Assembly: GCA_037013685.1 (NCBI GenBank)
Contig: CM072892.1
Location: 1 to 64,000, forward strand
Direction of reading: 5' to 3'
DNA from: Acridotheres tristis
Taxonomy: Eukaryota; Chordata; Aves; Passeriformes; Sturnidae
Length of the DNA: 64,000 bases
Both the position numbers and the translations under genes were made by a program. The stretch's first letter is position 1. Each line of letters opens with the position of its first letter. Positions 35,078-48,192 of this stretch are shown here, piece by piece. The notes beneath the pieces are model-generated. The model was not told the origin of the DNA. It saw nothing but the letters and a program-made list of their open reading frames with translations, and ran no database searches.

Positions 35078-37740
35078 TAAAATAACAAGAAATTTGAGAA
35101 ATAGATAATTTCATTCTATCTACTGTTTAATGGCTACCCTTTTCAGCTTCCTCTTTTCACAATGCAACTCTACTGCAGCTTACTCGTTGCTAGTGGTGGG
35201 TAGGAAGTGTCCACAGGTGCTAGAAAATGAATAAGTCTTTTGAATAGAGGAAAAGAAGCACAAACCCATCTTTTGCTGATGTTATTTCTGGGAAGTTGAT
35301 AGCAACATTGCCAAAGCCAAGATTGCAGAACTGCACCTGAAAAGTTTGCAATGAATAAATAGGAATTTGTCAGTTGACTTATTATTTACTCTTTGTGCAA
35401 TAAAACAAAACGTTTTGACAAAAGGTTTGGAGGAGTAGTTTTCATATGACCTTGTAATGCAAATCTGTCAATGCTTGAATTCCTTCAAAAAAAACAGTGC
35501 CTGATGTGGTTGACCATTATAGTTTATCCACCTGGCTTCAACTCTGATGAAATACAGCAGAAGTGAAAGGCATTCCACATGAATCTTAAAATTCAAATGA
35601 AGAAAGCGACGCAAGTCAACTCAATTCAAAGCTACCAACATAAACATTAGCATTACATGGGCTTGGATGAAACCTGTCTTCTGAAATGTTCTTAATTTAA
35701 ACACTGAAATCTTGAACTGCTATCATAGTAACTCTTAACGGTTTCTCTGACAGTATAGTCTTCTGAAAAACTGATTTAGATGTAGCTTCATCTTTATGTG
35801 AAATTATTGTATCCAAAGCACGTATAGTTGTCATTAAAATGGGAAAACACTTTCAGAACTGTGAAAACTAAGGGTATTTGATACCTTTTTTGATACGCTT
35901 TGTTCTTTCCTCATGGGACCAATGAGACTTTAAGCAGTTAGAGAACACGCTGTATCTTTCCTGTACCTAGGCAGTACTGTGGAGTGATAGTGGGTGCAGT
36001 GCATTATATTCCCAGGATATTATCTTCAAAATTACAGGAGAGTAAAATATATATTATTATACTGCAGGACTTAGAAGCATTCCTTAAATTCATGCATGCT
36101 GTAAAAGATAATCTGTCAAGATGCTCTGTGCCTGGAGAAATGTATTAAATAGGTTAGGTATACTATGAGGAAATGACAAAATACAGGGAAATGAAAGAGT
36201 TTTTAAGAAGAGCACAAATCTGGAATATAAACCCTTGCCATATGCATCAGAGTCTACAGTTCGTGCTGTAATAGTTTTTTTTTCTTTAATTTTGAGGTCA
36301 TTCTTTAAGTATTTTTGATGTAACGGCACTTATAAGTACTCAGAACCACTGCATGTAGTCACCCATTAGAGCAGACCATTCTCTTTGAGTCATCAGGTAC
36401 AGTCTACAAGGCTCTGTGGGCTATCCATTCTGCAATACTTCTTTCTTCTCCTTTGATTTTGGTGGTTTTTTTGGTTTTTTTGTTTGTTTGTTTGGTTTTG
36501 TTTTGTTTTTTGTTTTTTGTTTTTGTTGAGGCTTGTTACATAGATGTCTGGGAGAGACAGGTTGCAAAATAGATTCCAGAAGATTTTTTAATACATTTAT
36601 ATATATATAAAATATAATATTTGTTAATTGGTGAGCTTCAGCAAAGGAAATAATTGAGGAGCTGACTCCTTTATTTAAAAAAGCCCTACAGTTTATGATT
36701 TCTCACAGACTATATAAGTGAATAAACTGGTTGATGGTTTGTTAAGATGGACATTTTTCCAGTCAATAAGAATGCTGGAATTGAAAAACAGTAATATAAA
36801 GAGCATAGTACTCACTGTCTGAGTTATAAAAAAGCACATTACATTGCTTTTTCTTTTTACCTGCAAGGAATAACACTGTGAATTATATAATTACTTTTAT
36901 TTCAGTCTGAGTTACGCATTTTCTTGTGGTTGCAGCAGTTCTGATTTTGTATCCATGCAGTCCTTGCAAATAGATTGGCAGTTTACAAGCAAATAATGTT
37001 AAAGGCAAAGTAGTTATTCTGATTTCTTTTCCTACTTTTCTTTAACATTTCTTTGAGTAGGAGAAAGGTTGCTTCATACGCACTTCTTAACCAGTATCAG
37101 GATTGTTCTTTTAGAGTATGAGAAAACTGTTGTCACTTTGTGGTCAACATTTTTTTGACCAGGCAACTGACTTTAGGTTCTGTGTGTCTCACAAATTTAA
37201 AATAAATCAGATGGATGCTCCGAATTCTCTACATTAAGAGGGTTTGTAGTAAAAAAAAAACCCCAGTTTTGTAGTTGCTGAAGTTTGCAGTTGTAGATTA
37301 TTCTGGGATAAGCATCTGAATTCCTTTCTTAATCCCAAAGAATGTTGCATGCTACCAACTTTTTTAAACTTTGGAGCTCTAAATTAAGGCCAGTTCCTTT
37401 GCTCATCCCACAGACCTTTCATGTTTTTTAACGAGAGCCACCTTGGTTTCAGGAGCAGCAGACCAACATATGTTTACGTAATTCCTTAGCCACGATGACA
37501 GTGGTCTCTATGCTGCTAAAAGATTATTTTCTTTATCATTTTCTGCTGAAGCTGATTCCTAAAAGTTTTTCATATAACATTTTTTATTTACATTACAGTT
37601 TTATTTACATTTACAGTTTATTAACATTAACTTTTATCACAGTGTCTTCAGTCTGCCCCATGAACAGCAATGGAACACTCGCTGCTGCTTCTATATTTTC
37701 ACTCCTTTGCTTATTAGTTAGTTCAGCTAGGCAGTCCAAT
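35078..37740. other. Non-coding stretch with low-complexity tracts
   Basis: A T/G-rich tract built of GTTT and GTTTTTT lies at 36464-36526 and short AT tracts near 36600. No gene or RNA recognised. Confidence 0.5.
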
Positions 37741-38040
37741 ATTTTTCCCTGGATTGTTTCGTTTCCCCCCCTCTCTTTTCTGGATACCATCTGAACCTGT
37801 TCCGGACGGGGAACTGGGAAACACCAAGAAACACCGGCAGTCTGCACTCTGTGACCTGCAGCAGTCATTCCCCAGCGCCGGAGACTGATAACTGAGCGAC
37901 CACTCACCGGAGAGACTTTCTGAGTTTGTCATCCATTCAGACCGGTGAAAGAGTTTTTTTGTCATCTGGTGTTGTTTTTTTGTGCTGGGGAGTGTTTCGC
38001 AGGTTAAATAAACAGGGTTTTTTTCCACTCCTCTCTCACG
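37741..38040 (+). mobile_element. Possible LTR 3' portion
   Basis: GTTCCGGACGGGGAACTGGG, paired inverted GC-rich motifs and an AATAAA at 38007-38012 followed by a short T-rich end (CTCTCACGAAATTCTTCCCA) resemble the R/U5 end of avian ERV LTRs. Borders were not determined. Confidence 0.35.
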
Positions 38041-38049
38041 AAATTCTTC

Positions 38050-38480
38050 CCAAACCCGGGAGGGAGGCAGGGAGAGTGGGATGGCGGCATTGACTGCGGG
38101 GACGCGCCGGGTCGCAGGATGCAGCCGGGCGAGACGGGCGTGGAACTCGGCATCGGGCGCTGCATCGCCGCGGACAGCAGGGGGCGCACGGGTACGGATG
38201 CTGGCATGGGGCCCGGCGCTGCTCTCCGGCTGCGCCGCCAGGCGGCGCTGCGCTGCCGTCCTGCCGCGCCTCCGGGCACGCTCGGTTTCCTCGGGGCGCC
38301 GGGACCGGCCGGGACGCGGGGACTGCCCGTGCGGACCCGGGGACCCCGGGCCCCGCCTGTCCCGCCGGTGCGGAGGCGGGGGATGCTTTATGGCACTGCC
38401 CGAGCTGGCGGTGCCGGGTCTGGGGCGTTGGGGCGCGGCTTGGGGGGCTGCGGGTGCGCTCGTTTCCTCTTCTGCATGGC
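38050..38480. promoter_or_regulatory. CpG island with CTCF-like sites
   Basis: CpG-dense sequence. ACAGCAGGGGGCGCAC at 38174-38189 and CCGCCAGGCGGCGCTG at 38235-38250 are CTCF-like and lie in the segment homologous to 22311-22439. An open frame runs along much of its minus strand because of composition, and a similar minus frame at 22.0-22.4 kb reflects the shared sequence. No first exon can be assigned. Confidence 0.5.
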
Positions 38481-38516
38481 CTTCTGTGTGAGCATCTGTC
38501 GTTGCGATTTCTCTTG

Positions 38517-38995
38517 GAGAGCCAAACCCCTCCTCCTAACTGGTCTCGGGAGCCTGGCAGGGTGAGTTTTGTTTCACAGGGGAAAGGGCCACTGGTCGTG
38601 TCCAGAGACCTGTGCACCCAGCCAGGTTTCTGCCTGATAAAATTCCAAATGGATGAGGATTTCTCCCAGCCCCAAGCTGCCCCCACCTGTAACCCTGGCT
38701 GCCTTTGAGGTGCCCAAAGCCTTCTCTGTGCAGATCTCAGGAACCTGGGAGGGGTGAATGATGTTGCACAGGGGAAAACCCCACAGATTTTATCTCTGGG
38801 CCTGGGGCCAGGAGCAGGCATTTGCATGCTATAATTCCAAAAGGAGCACAGTGTCTCCCAGACCCAGGCTGCATCCAGCTGTGACCCAGCTGCTCTTGGA
38901 GTGCCAAAAGCCTCCTCGTAGCTGATCTCAGGAACCCTGGAAGGGTGAGTTTGGTTTCACAGCGAAAAGGCCTCAGTTTGTGTCCAGAGATCAAA
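38517..38995 (+). repeat. About 190-bp tandem repeat, 2.5 units
   Basis: Units start near 38517, 38706 and 38900. Shared blocks include CTCAGGAACC, GGTGAGTTTTGTTTCACAGG, AATTCCAAA and CTCCCAG..CCAGCTGC. Units are diverged (about 70-80% by eye). The same family occurs inverted at 43.63-43.96 kb. It is not identified with a named satellite. Confidence 0.7.
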
Positions 38996-39640
38996 TAAGG
39001 GACTCTGCTTTTCCTGTAGTTCTCCTTCCTGTTTTCTCCTGGGCTACAAGGATGGGCATGGCCTGTATTTCTCATATCAAAGTGATGTTACTAAATTTGT
39101 CCAGAAGTTCTGATTATTATTATTAATTATTATTATTAATTATTATTATTATTACTCATTTTCTGATAGAAAACACTCTCATTTTGCCTTTCCCACGTTG
39201 TTTCCAGGTGCTGCCCAGGATGGACATCTGTGGTCTCAGACAGTGATTCCAGAGGAGCAAGAAAAGCCTTTTCCTCACCTGCACAGCTCAGGTGGATGGG
39301 ACAGAATTGGTGTGGCCTGACACGGCAGGAACAGCTGTCTGTGTTCTGGCGTGTCTTGAAACCTTTCTCTGTCAGGTTTGGGAGGGGTTTCTCTTTGGGA
39401 TTTCTTGTGATGCAGCACCCCGAGCATTCCTCTGTGCAAAGTCCAGTAGTAAAGGATTGAATAACTGACAAGTGGGGTCTGGGATGAAAATGGCTCTAAT
39501 AAAATTAAGCAAAGAATGCAATAAGAGAAATGAGCATCCTTTTAATGTCTGAAATAGTTAGGAATAAAAACGCTGGAAAAGGGCACTCTGAATTGGTGTC
39601 CCCTGTCATGGATAAAACCCCAGAGTGAGGATTCAGAGCA
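38996..39640. other. Non-coding stretch with an (ATT)n microsatellite
   Basis: An ATT/AATT microsatellite spans about 39113-39156. No gene recognised. Confidence 0.6.
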
Positions 39641-40075
39641 GAAGTGTGAGAGCTGGAATCCTTCTGCAGTCGACTTAATTTTCTTTTCCTCCTCTCTTTC
39701 AGGACATGGAAAATCACGACACTGCTGCTGTCTTTGCCAAGAGCTGTGGTGTTTGAGCAGCCAAAGCCCAGAGGCTTCAGCACCAGAGGTCTGTGCTGGA
39801 GGGCTCCTGGTTCTGCCCGTGCTGGGGGGTAAGTCAGAGGATGCAGGGTTCCTCTTTGCCTCCCTGCTGGGATTAACTGCCATGGGAATGTGGATCTGGG
39901 TGAAACTCCAGCTCTCCTGGTGTTCAGGGGTGCAAGGTCTCAGGGGCTGCGTTTACCTGTGGCTTTCCAGGTCGGCAGGAACAAGAGCAAATGGGGTGCC
40001 AGAGCCGTGTCCCCTCAGGCTGTGTTTCCCTCTGAGGACAGACAGAGAGTCTGGGCTGAGGTGAGAATCCTGGCA
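39641..40075 (+). repeat. 435-bp duplicated segment, copy B
   Basis: Partner of 27568-28002 in the same orientation, about 12.07 kb to the right, with the same acceptor-like and donor-like borders around GACATGGAAAATCACGAC. Differences are scattered single bases and do not favour an intact reading frame. Confidence 0.8.
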
Positions 40076-42690
40076 GTGCTTGGATGAGAATCCAGGGAAC
40101 AGGGAGCTCGGGATTGCAGCTGCTGCTGGAACCATTGCCTTAGGTCTGCTCCTTTTGTGTCTATGAGAAGTGGGATTGGTGCTGGAGAGAGAGGTGCTGT
40201 TGGGAACAAAAGATGGAGTAAATCCTCTCTGGGGATGTGCAGTGAAGGACTGAATAGCATGGAAGGAGAGAATTGATCCTCTGTATCACTATTTCTCCCA
40301 AAATTGGGGTGGAGCACTGATGGGGGTGGTTGGGTTTGGTCTGGGCCTGCTATTCTTTGTGCAATTTTTAAATTCTCTTGTATGATTTACTGTCCAATAT
40401 CTTTCTAACAAAAGCTGACAGAAATTTAGGTTAAGGATTAGAACGTGGGTCCATTCATTGCAAACATTTGCCAAGGCTGGAGGACTGGGGTGGTGACTGC
40501 TCTCAGGAAAGGTTACTTATTAATACTGTGTCACATTTCCCTCAGTGACTGTCAGGCCTGAATGGCTGTGAGTTCGTGCTCTTCTCCCTGGGGAAATAAT
40601 TTCACCAGAATTAGAAATTTTCGAAAAATCCAGCTAAAAATTCCACCTCTGTACCCCCTAGGTTTTCCCAGCTAGGAGCTGCACAGAAGTGAAGCAGGGG
40701 AAGTGACAACAGGGAACAGCTGAAATTCAAAGGCACAATGAGAAGATGTACCAGGAAAGGGGAAAGGTTTCAGAAAACATTTTTGTGGTCTAATAATAAT
40801 TTCCGATTCCCTCCTGAGAAGAACACAAACTCACAGCCATTCAGGACTGACAGTCCCCTGCAGCGAGAGCTCAGCACACATACACAGAGGCAAGTCCAGC
40901 ATCCTAAATGAAAAAAAAAAAAAAAAAAAAACCAGAAGAAAAAGGTGATTTCTTTTGCTTCCAAGTTATTTCAAGTTCTTAAAGCCCAAGCAACATTTGC
41001 TCTTGATTTTGGTTGGGTGAATCATGAGCAGTGGGCACGGGTCATGCCATTCATTTAGCTGAAAACCCGGGGTCATTTAGAGGGGACACAAGAACTGTTT
41101 GTGTAGCGACCTTGGGCTGGAGAGGGGCAGGAGAAAGGCCAAGGGAGCTCCCTGGAGCCACCAGGGCCTGTGGGCAACAGAATGGACGCTTGGATACCAG
41201 TGGAGGTGAGGAGTGGATCTGAGTTCATCTACAGGGAAATAAGGAGGGGGTATTATGGAGGGAAAAGCTGAGGTGATGAATTCACCCACCTTGGCACAAG
41301 TTGTGCTTGCACAAAGTGGGAACAGAGGTGAAGGTCAATCCAAAGTCAATCCTGCTTGACCTCTGAATTCCAGGATAAGTTTTACAAGCTGCCAAATGAG
41401 GGAGTAAAAATACACAAAAATGAAACCGAGAGCATTAATGAGGTTCCTGGGAGTCCATTACACTGCTGTCATAGAATTCTTAATGAGTTTTGAGCTTTTA
41501 ATGACAACAGTTCAGTACTTTATTTGGATTAATCACTGTGTAGGATTTGGGGTTTATCTGGATTTTAAAGACCTCAGTGGTGGCCCTGACACTGCTCAGG
41601 AGCTGGTAGGAAAAGCAGGGTCAGAGCTCCTGGCAGGCACAGGGTGTTTTTCCCAGAGTGGATTGTGGAGGAATTGTTTGGGACTTGGATTGTCCCTCTG
41701 GGTGATGCCAGTAGCTGTGATTTGTGTAATTCCATACATTTAACTCCCAACACTTCCCAGCCCAGGGGCTTGAGCTGACAGGGCAGAACACAGATTGTTC
41801 TCTGTGCTGTGCCCCGATTTGGGGTTCGCTGTCAGCTTTGCGAGCTCCCGTGAATTATGCCCATAGCCCCGAATTCCCTGCTCAGTTCCCACTGCCATAA
41901 CCTCACAGCGCCTCATGGAGTGGGGATATACTGTGGCAGGAAGCTCAGCAGCATCGGGACAGGGACAGGTGTATATTCCAAAGAATTTGCTGTTTCAAAC
42001 CCTCATCCCCCAGCCCCGCCGATGTCCCTGGGGGGCACCTGACAGAGTTACCTGGATTGCAGCTGATTTCACCCCCCCGAGCTCGGGCTCCAGGTGATCT
42101 TTTCAAGCAGGAGAAGGCAGGGGCCGGAGGCGCTCCTGGCCCGTGCCGAGGCAGTCCCTGGGCCCACGAGAGGACATCTCTCCCTGCAGAATTGCAGTTC
42201 TTTCCAGAGCCTCAGCAGTGACTTATGCAAGTTCTTTTCCCTCAGGAAAGGGATGCACATCCCTGCCCTTCAGCGCATCTCCAGTGGGACTCACCTGCGA
42301 CAGCTTTCCATCCCTTCTGCACTTCCAGCTGGCTCCCTGAAAAACTCCCACCTTCATCCAAACAAAACTTCATCCCACCCAAACCTTTGATTTTAAGGCA
42401 TCTCTGCGGGCTGTTGGTTGGGATTTAACGTCTGTGAGAGAAGAGTGCCTTGGCTTTAAGGCTGCTGCTGGATGACGGCCTCAGGCTGGAAGGGAAGGGA
42501 TTCGGGGAGGCCGGGACATACCTGGCAGCAGCGTGGGAGCCCTGGGAGGTCAGAACTGGGAATCCCTGGCTGAGCTCCTCTGCAGGCGGCCCGTGCTGCC
42601 ATCAACATGAAATGCCAGCTGTTCACTGGGGGACTCTTGGGCTGTCGGTGGCCTCTGTCCGGGCTGAAGCATCTCCGGGTGACTGTTCAG
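40076..42690. other. Non-coding stretch
   Basis: An A-run of about 21 lies near 40910-40930. Short open frames on both strands have no family signature. A pair of similar stretches around 40560 and 40845 (CATTCAG and its complement) forms a loose inverted repeat. Confidence 0.45.
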
Positions 42691-43250
42691 AGCAGCCCCT
42701 GGCCCAGGAGCTGCGAGCAGCCCCTGAGCCGTGTCCGTGCCAGCGCTGGCCGGGTGCCCCAGGTCAGGACCCTGATCCCTCTCCGCCATCGCCGGTCGGC
42801 AGCGCGCCGTGCCCCGCCCCACCCGAGATTAGCCCCCGCCTCCGGTACCGCTGAGTGAGGCCGAGGAACCGGGTGGACGCCCCTTCCGCGCTGCTCAGCT
42901 CCATGAAGGCGGCCGGACGGAGGCTTCACCCCTCCAGCGTCGCTCCCGCGGCTCCGTCCCGAGCGGGAGAGGCGCCGGCAGCTGCCCGCGCACATCCCGC
43001 TACCCCGGCGCACAGCCCCGCGCGTCCGCCCCGGCCCGCCAACCACTCATCCGCCGCGTCGGCCGCTGCGCCGCCGGCACGGCCCGCCGGGAGTTGTAGT
43101 CCCGGGCTGCGAGCCACCGGCAGCTGCAGTCCCGCGAGGAGAGCGAACGGGTCCTTCGCCCCTGTGAGGGGAGGGACCTTAGCCAGCATCGCCCCTCCCG
43201 AATGCCGGCTGTGTAAACGTCAAGGTAAAATGTCGTTTCAGACATCTGCT
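42691..43250. promoter_or_regulatory. CpG island promoter with ZNF143-type motif
   Basis: CpG-rich sequence contains GGGAGTTGTAGTCCC at 43089-43103, whose complement GGGACTACAACTCCC is the core of the ZNF143/STAF motif found in many CpG-island and bidirectional promoters. A possible plus-strand donor, CAAG|GTAAAA, lies near 43225. No downstream exon is recognised. A short ATG frame at 43319 in a good context (CCAAGATGG) runs 22 codons. Confidence 0.5.
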
Positions 43251-43494
43251 GAGAGTTTCACATGGAAAGTACACCTATTCGATATGCCTGCGAGTAGCAG
43301 AAACTAGTCAGTTCCAAGATGGCCAAGCGGAGAGGTCAGATTTGCTGCGGAATACCGCTCTCAAGTCCAGACGCCGCACCACAATGATTTCCACTTACAC
43401 TCTATGACTGAAAGTGAGCTTGCATGGTGACTTGCCTGCCAGATGAAAGGCAAAGGGCTACAAGACACATCTACACAGCATTGTACTTAATACT

Positions 43495-43625
43495 GAGAAA
43501 AGCCAGCCCCCGGCACCACCCCTAACCCCGACTCCAGCCCCCGGCACCACCCCTCACCCTCACACTCCCCCGGAACCACCCCTAACCTAACCCAATATCC
43601 CGGCACCACCCCTAACCCTGACACG
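43495..43625 (+). repeat. Short tandem repeat with telomere-like CTAACCC cores
   Basis: Four irregular units contain CCGG(C/A)ACCACCCCTAACCC or close variants. CCTAACCTAACCC resembles degenerate telomeric repeat, but the units are longer and interrupted, so a true interstitial telomere is not shown. Confidence 0.6.
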
Positions 43626-43960
43626 AAGGGTGACCCTTTTCCCTGTGAAACAAAACTCACCGTCCCACTTTCCTGATACCAGTTTGGAGGAGGCGTTTGT
43701 CACTCCAAAGGCAGCCAGGGTTCTAAGTGGTGGCAGCTTGAGTCTGACAGAAATCTTGATCCGTTCGGAATTTTAGCAGGCAGAAGCACAGTCCCTGGAA
43801 CATGGACCGTGACACAGTGACCTATTTCCCTGCGAAAGAAAAATCACCCTCCCAGTTTCCTGATGGCAGTTTGGAGCAGGCAGCTGGCACTCAAACAGCA
43901 CCTGGGTTTCTAAGTGGTGGCAGGTTGGGTCTGGGAGATTTCCTGCCTTATTAGGAGAAA
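43626..43960 (-). repeat. About 185-bp repeat, inverted relative to 38.5 kb
   Basis: Two units begin near 43630 and 43815. CCCTGTGAAACAAAACTCACC is the complement of the GGTGAGTTTTGTTTCACAGG block at 38.5 kb; CACTCCAAAGGCAGCC and CTAAGTGGTGGCAG also recur between units. The two arrays and their adjacent CpG islands lie in opposite orientation about 5 kb apart. Confidence 0.7.
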
Positions 43961-46900
43961 ATAATTTTAAGTTGAGGGAAAACATTTTCTTTTCCATGAT
44001 TATTAGATTTTTAAAGACCCTACATAATGCTAAAGTCTAAGCAAGAAATACTGTAGTGGCTGCTTCAGAATTTGTACTTAATTGCTTTCTCAGGTTCTAT
44101 GATAGTGTTGTTCATGTTTTCTTGAGTCATTCACTCATTGAAATACTCTTTCAAGTATTTCATTTGAAATAACCTCGCAGGCACATTTTTTTATATGAGA
44201 ACCTATGCCAAGATATTCCATATTCTGGCCTTTAATCTTTCCCAACCAGGTAGATTCTCCCTGCATGATGAGGAAGCTGCAGTCCCTTGCAGCCATCTGG
44301 CTGGGTTTTGCTGCCCTCAAGCCATGCAGTCTCTGCAAGTTTCTGCTGCCATGCCTGTACAAAGACTGTGATGCCCAGTGCCAGTGCCTCCTTTCAATTC
44401 CTGTCTTCTTGGGCATGAAGACTTTGGGAGAAAGTTTGGGTTGGCAGCCAGTTCCTTGCTGTGTGATTTGTGCAGAACTCAGCTCCACACATCTGCAATG
44501 TTTTTTGCCATGCCCACTTTAGAAGTTGCAAGATCTCTAACTGGAAATCCCATCTAATCTGCAGCAGGCCAGAACTTGACACGAGGACAGTTTATCTTCA
44601 TCCTGACCCTTTAATTTTGAAGTTTCACTGGAGATAGACTGCTGCAGATCTGATTTTGGGCTCTTAGTGGTGCCTTCTCTGGTCTTCCTAAGTGAAGATC
44701 ACTGCCTGCTTCCCTGGTTATACATACATTCCCACTCCGTACATTGCAGGGAATTTGTGCTTCAGTCAAGTAACTTTTCCTTAAAATAAACTCAAGCCTT
44801 AATATTCTAATTCTAATTCTCTTCAGTAAAGAAGCAGCTGTTTTCTTTTGCCATATGAGTCCTAAATATTTTGATTTGCTTCCATACATATTTTGATTGT
44901 TCTATACTGTTATGCAATCCTTTTTCACTGTGTCCTTGACAGATTGAATGTGACTGTTTAAATTGTATCTTGTGTATATACTTATTCATCATCCTTTATT
45001 CAGTTTTAACAATCTGAAAGGCTGCTGGAAATGATTCTAGTTCTCATTTGTCCTAATTGCTGAACACAGTAATTGTGATGGGAGCTCCTGGAGACTGTCT
45101 TGTGTGCTACACCCTTATGAGAATGTGCAACAAGTGGAGATTTGCCCTTTTACAATATTTCCATTATTTTCTTTATTTTTCTAGCAGTTGTTGATTCTTT
45201 ACAAATCAACATCAAAACTGATTAAGAACTCCAAATATTAAATACTTAGTAAATACTTAAATAAAGAATAAACACACATATATAAAACCTTTAAATAAAT
45301 GTGGCTTTATTTAATAGTATTAAACACCAGTAAAAGTACTTAAAGAACATAGTTTCCTTTTTTTATGTACTTTGTTCACAGAAACAACTATTAAGGGCAT
45401 GTCACGTCTGAGTATATGAAGACCTCGACCTAGTATGTGTCAGTCGTTGCTCAGGGAAGGATGGTAGATTTTCATGATTACCAACATTGCATTAACTCTG
45501 CACCACCAAAAGAATGTTCTTCCCACTCCACTATATTCTTAAATTTACCAAACGTGGGACCTTCCTCCGTGTGAGTTTTCCCTCCCACTGTGACTCCAGT
45601 AACAGCAGAATGCAGCCTCACCTTCCTCAGTGACTGCCTGGTTTTGTGAGAAGTGCTTTGTCCAACAACCCCAGGGCATGAATTACAGCTGGGGTCGGTT
45701 GGCATTCTTCCACCAGGACTTGCTCTCTCATAATATATTGCTGTTTTTATTTTAAAAACCAGTGGTTTTTATGGTCAGTTACACCAGGACTTTAAAAATT
45801 TCAAGGCATAAATACTATCTTATTTGGAAATTACATTGCTCAAGTTGATACAAAATATTGGTCTTGTAACCACACTGGAAATACTTCATGTCTTTGTGTT
45901 CTTGAGCATCCTTCAGGGCAAGAACATGTCTACACTCTCTCCCTCGAACAGAAAATACAAATTAGATATGATTACTTATATTAAAGTGGCAAACAATAAC
46001 ATCTGCTTACAAAGAACCTCCTTTTCTTGCCAAGTTGGACAAGATTGACAAAGGAAATGAAGGACCAAACCTCCACTAACTGCTGTGGCTGCAGGGAAAA
46101 GGGTGTTTGGTCTCAGCAGAAAAACTTGCAGCCTGCTCTTGAGGAGGACCAACAGAGCATGTCTCAGAGTTGCCCAGGGCTGGGGGCTGCACTGTATCCA
46201 AGCAGTTGTGAAAATGTGGAATTTTCTACAGCTGACCCTTGTTTTCTTGAATTTTTGATACTCGACTGCACTGTTAGATTTTGTGTTGGTAATATGGAAA
46301 CAGGTGAGTACAGAGTGCACTAGAAAAGTTGTCTAGGAAATTCTCAGGTGTACGCATATGCATGCACAGACCACCTGAAAACCGTATTAAGGAGGTCCTG
46401 TGAAGTGGTATTTCACTGGACTCACTGTAGGGCAGCTCTCATGTCATTAAAAAACTGTCTTGTTTTAAAAACTCTTAAATGCATAAAACTATTTATTAAA
46501 GGCAAACACAGAACACTCTGAACTAATAAGCTATCACAAATTTCAGAGCATTTTTGGATTAAATCTTACTTATTTTGGGTGAACTTAATACGAAGCTGCA
46601 AAAAGTGTAAAAACTGCTTCCCGACATGTGAAAACTGTTTGAAAATAAACTCTAGTGGTTTCAGGATGAGCTGCAAAGTCCTTCAAATTCAAATAGGGAT
46701 TGAAAAATGCAGCAGGAGGACAAGCTGAGATGTTTTCTTTTGAATTAATTCAGGATCTTCTGCTGAAAAGGTCTCTGAATTTCTGGGCAACCTTCCATCA
46801 CTGAAGCAAATAATTTGACATTCTCACTCACTAAGAAGACAATCCTCAGTTTGAAAACACTGAGCTTCAGGGAGACAAATGGGTTTTTCCCTCTAAATGA

Positions 46901-47482
46901 AGGAGTGCTTAAGCTCTGGACTATTGTGCCAGATTCATCAGCTTCTGGCTTGCTGCCCTCACTGATTTGTGTTTTGGCTTAACCTACTCATGTGAAACCA
47001 TTTTTCTGCTCTCAAATACATAAAATCAAAGAGCAGATTTACTGTGATTCATGTGCTTTGTTATATATGTTTATCGTAAGTAGAAGCCAAAGTCCAAGAA
47101 CACTAGATATTCCAAAAGTTGTAGTCTAAAAGTCTTACTAAAAAGGAAGTGGTGCCACTACTATCCACTTTACTCTAGACAGAAAACCATCATTCAGTAC
47201 ATTGAAGAATCAACCCCCAAATTACCTTATAGTAAAAATACATTAATTACAACTTATCACTGATAAAAGAAGGCATGCAAGAAAGACCAGATATCTTTAA
47301 TGGTTTAATTTCTACTAGCAAGGGCTGTTAAAAAGATTAAGAAATATTGGATTATGGAAAAGAACCACAATGTAAAGAACCATGGCCATTGAGCTCTCTG
47401 TAGCTGTCTTTCAGCTTTAGAGCTCTTTAATCTTTAGCATCATTTTCCTGGAAAAACAGGGAAAGGATTCAAGACTTTAGCA
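43961..47482. other. Intergenic or intronic sequence, nothing recognised
   Basis: AT-rich. Open frames up to 117 codons near 44.1-44.5 kb and 114 codons near 46.0-46.3 kb overlap on opposite strands and show no family motif. Confidence 0.45.
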
Positions 47483-48182
47483 TTGTAGAATCACAGAGTA
47501 ACATGGGTTGGAAAGGACCTTGAAAGATAATCTGCTCCAGCCTTTTGTGGGAAAGGGAGCCTGGAAACATTTTCCCATACCCTGTCCAGCTGCATGTTGA
47601 ACCTTCCAACAATAGGGACTCAGCCCGTCCCTGGGGAAATTATTCCAGTAAATGATTGTTCTCACCATCCCTTTCAGCAAGAGTCTTCCCACACCTTCAT
47701 CTGTTCTGGGCTCCAATGTTATTCCATCCCAGGTGCAGAATTTTGCACCTGAATTTGTTAGACCTCACATAGTTCTTGCTAACCCAGTGCTCCAGCCTGT
47801 CCAAGTCTCTGTGTGAGATATCTCTGCCTTCTCATGTGTCCTTCTCACCAAGCAGTTTAGTGTCAGCACACTTGGTGAGAGTGTTTTCCATCCCAAATAA
47901 TTTATGAAGATGCTGAGCTATGTGGGACCCAGTATCAACCCCTGGAGGATCTCACCTCTAAGAAGCTGCAAGCCTGAGTGAAATACATTGGTCAGTGCTC
48001 TGGATGCAGGTTATTCGACAATTTCTTAGAGAAATCTCATCTCATAGACCAGCCATGCAATCTATGTCTTGCCCATTTGTCCAGGAGGTATCTGTGGGAA
48101 ATGGTGCTGAATGTTTTGCTGAAGTCCTGGTAAACAAACACCATTGTTCCCCTGTGTAGGCAGAAAGTTCCCCTGTACCTTG
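47483..48182 (-). mobile_element. CR1 LINE fragment (antisense)
   Basis: AATCACAGAGTAACATGGGT followed by GGAAAGGACCTTGAAAGATA is the complement of the standard avian CR1 3' end. Further right the sequence follows the CR1 ORF2 3' region, including TTTTGCTGAAGTCCTGGTAA. It is 5'-truncated and carries many changes. Confidence 0.8.
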
Positions 48183-48192
48183 TTGGAACAGA

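Noticed and set aside
43560..43620. Interstitial telomere
   Set aside because: Only a few CTAACCC words occur within a longer irregular unit, with no run of perfect TTAGGG repeats.
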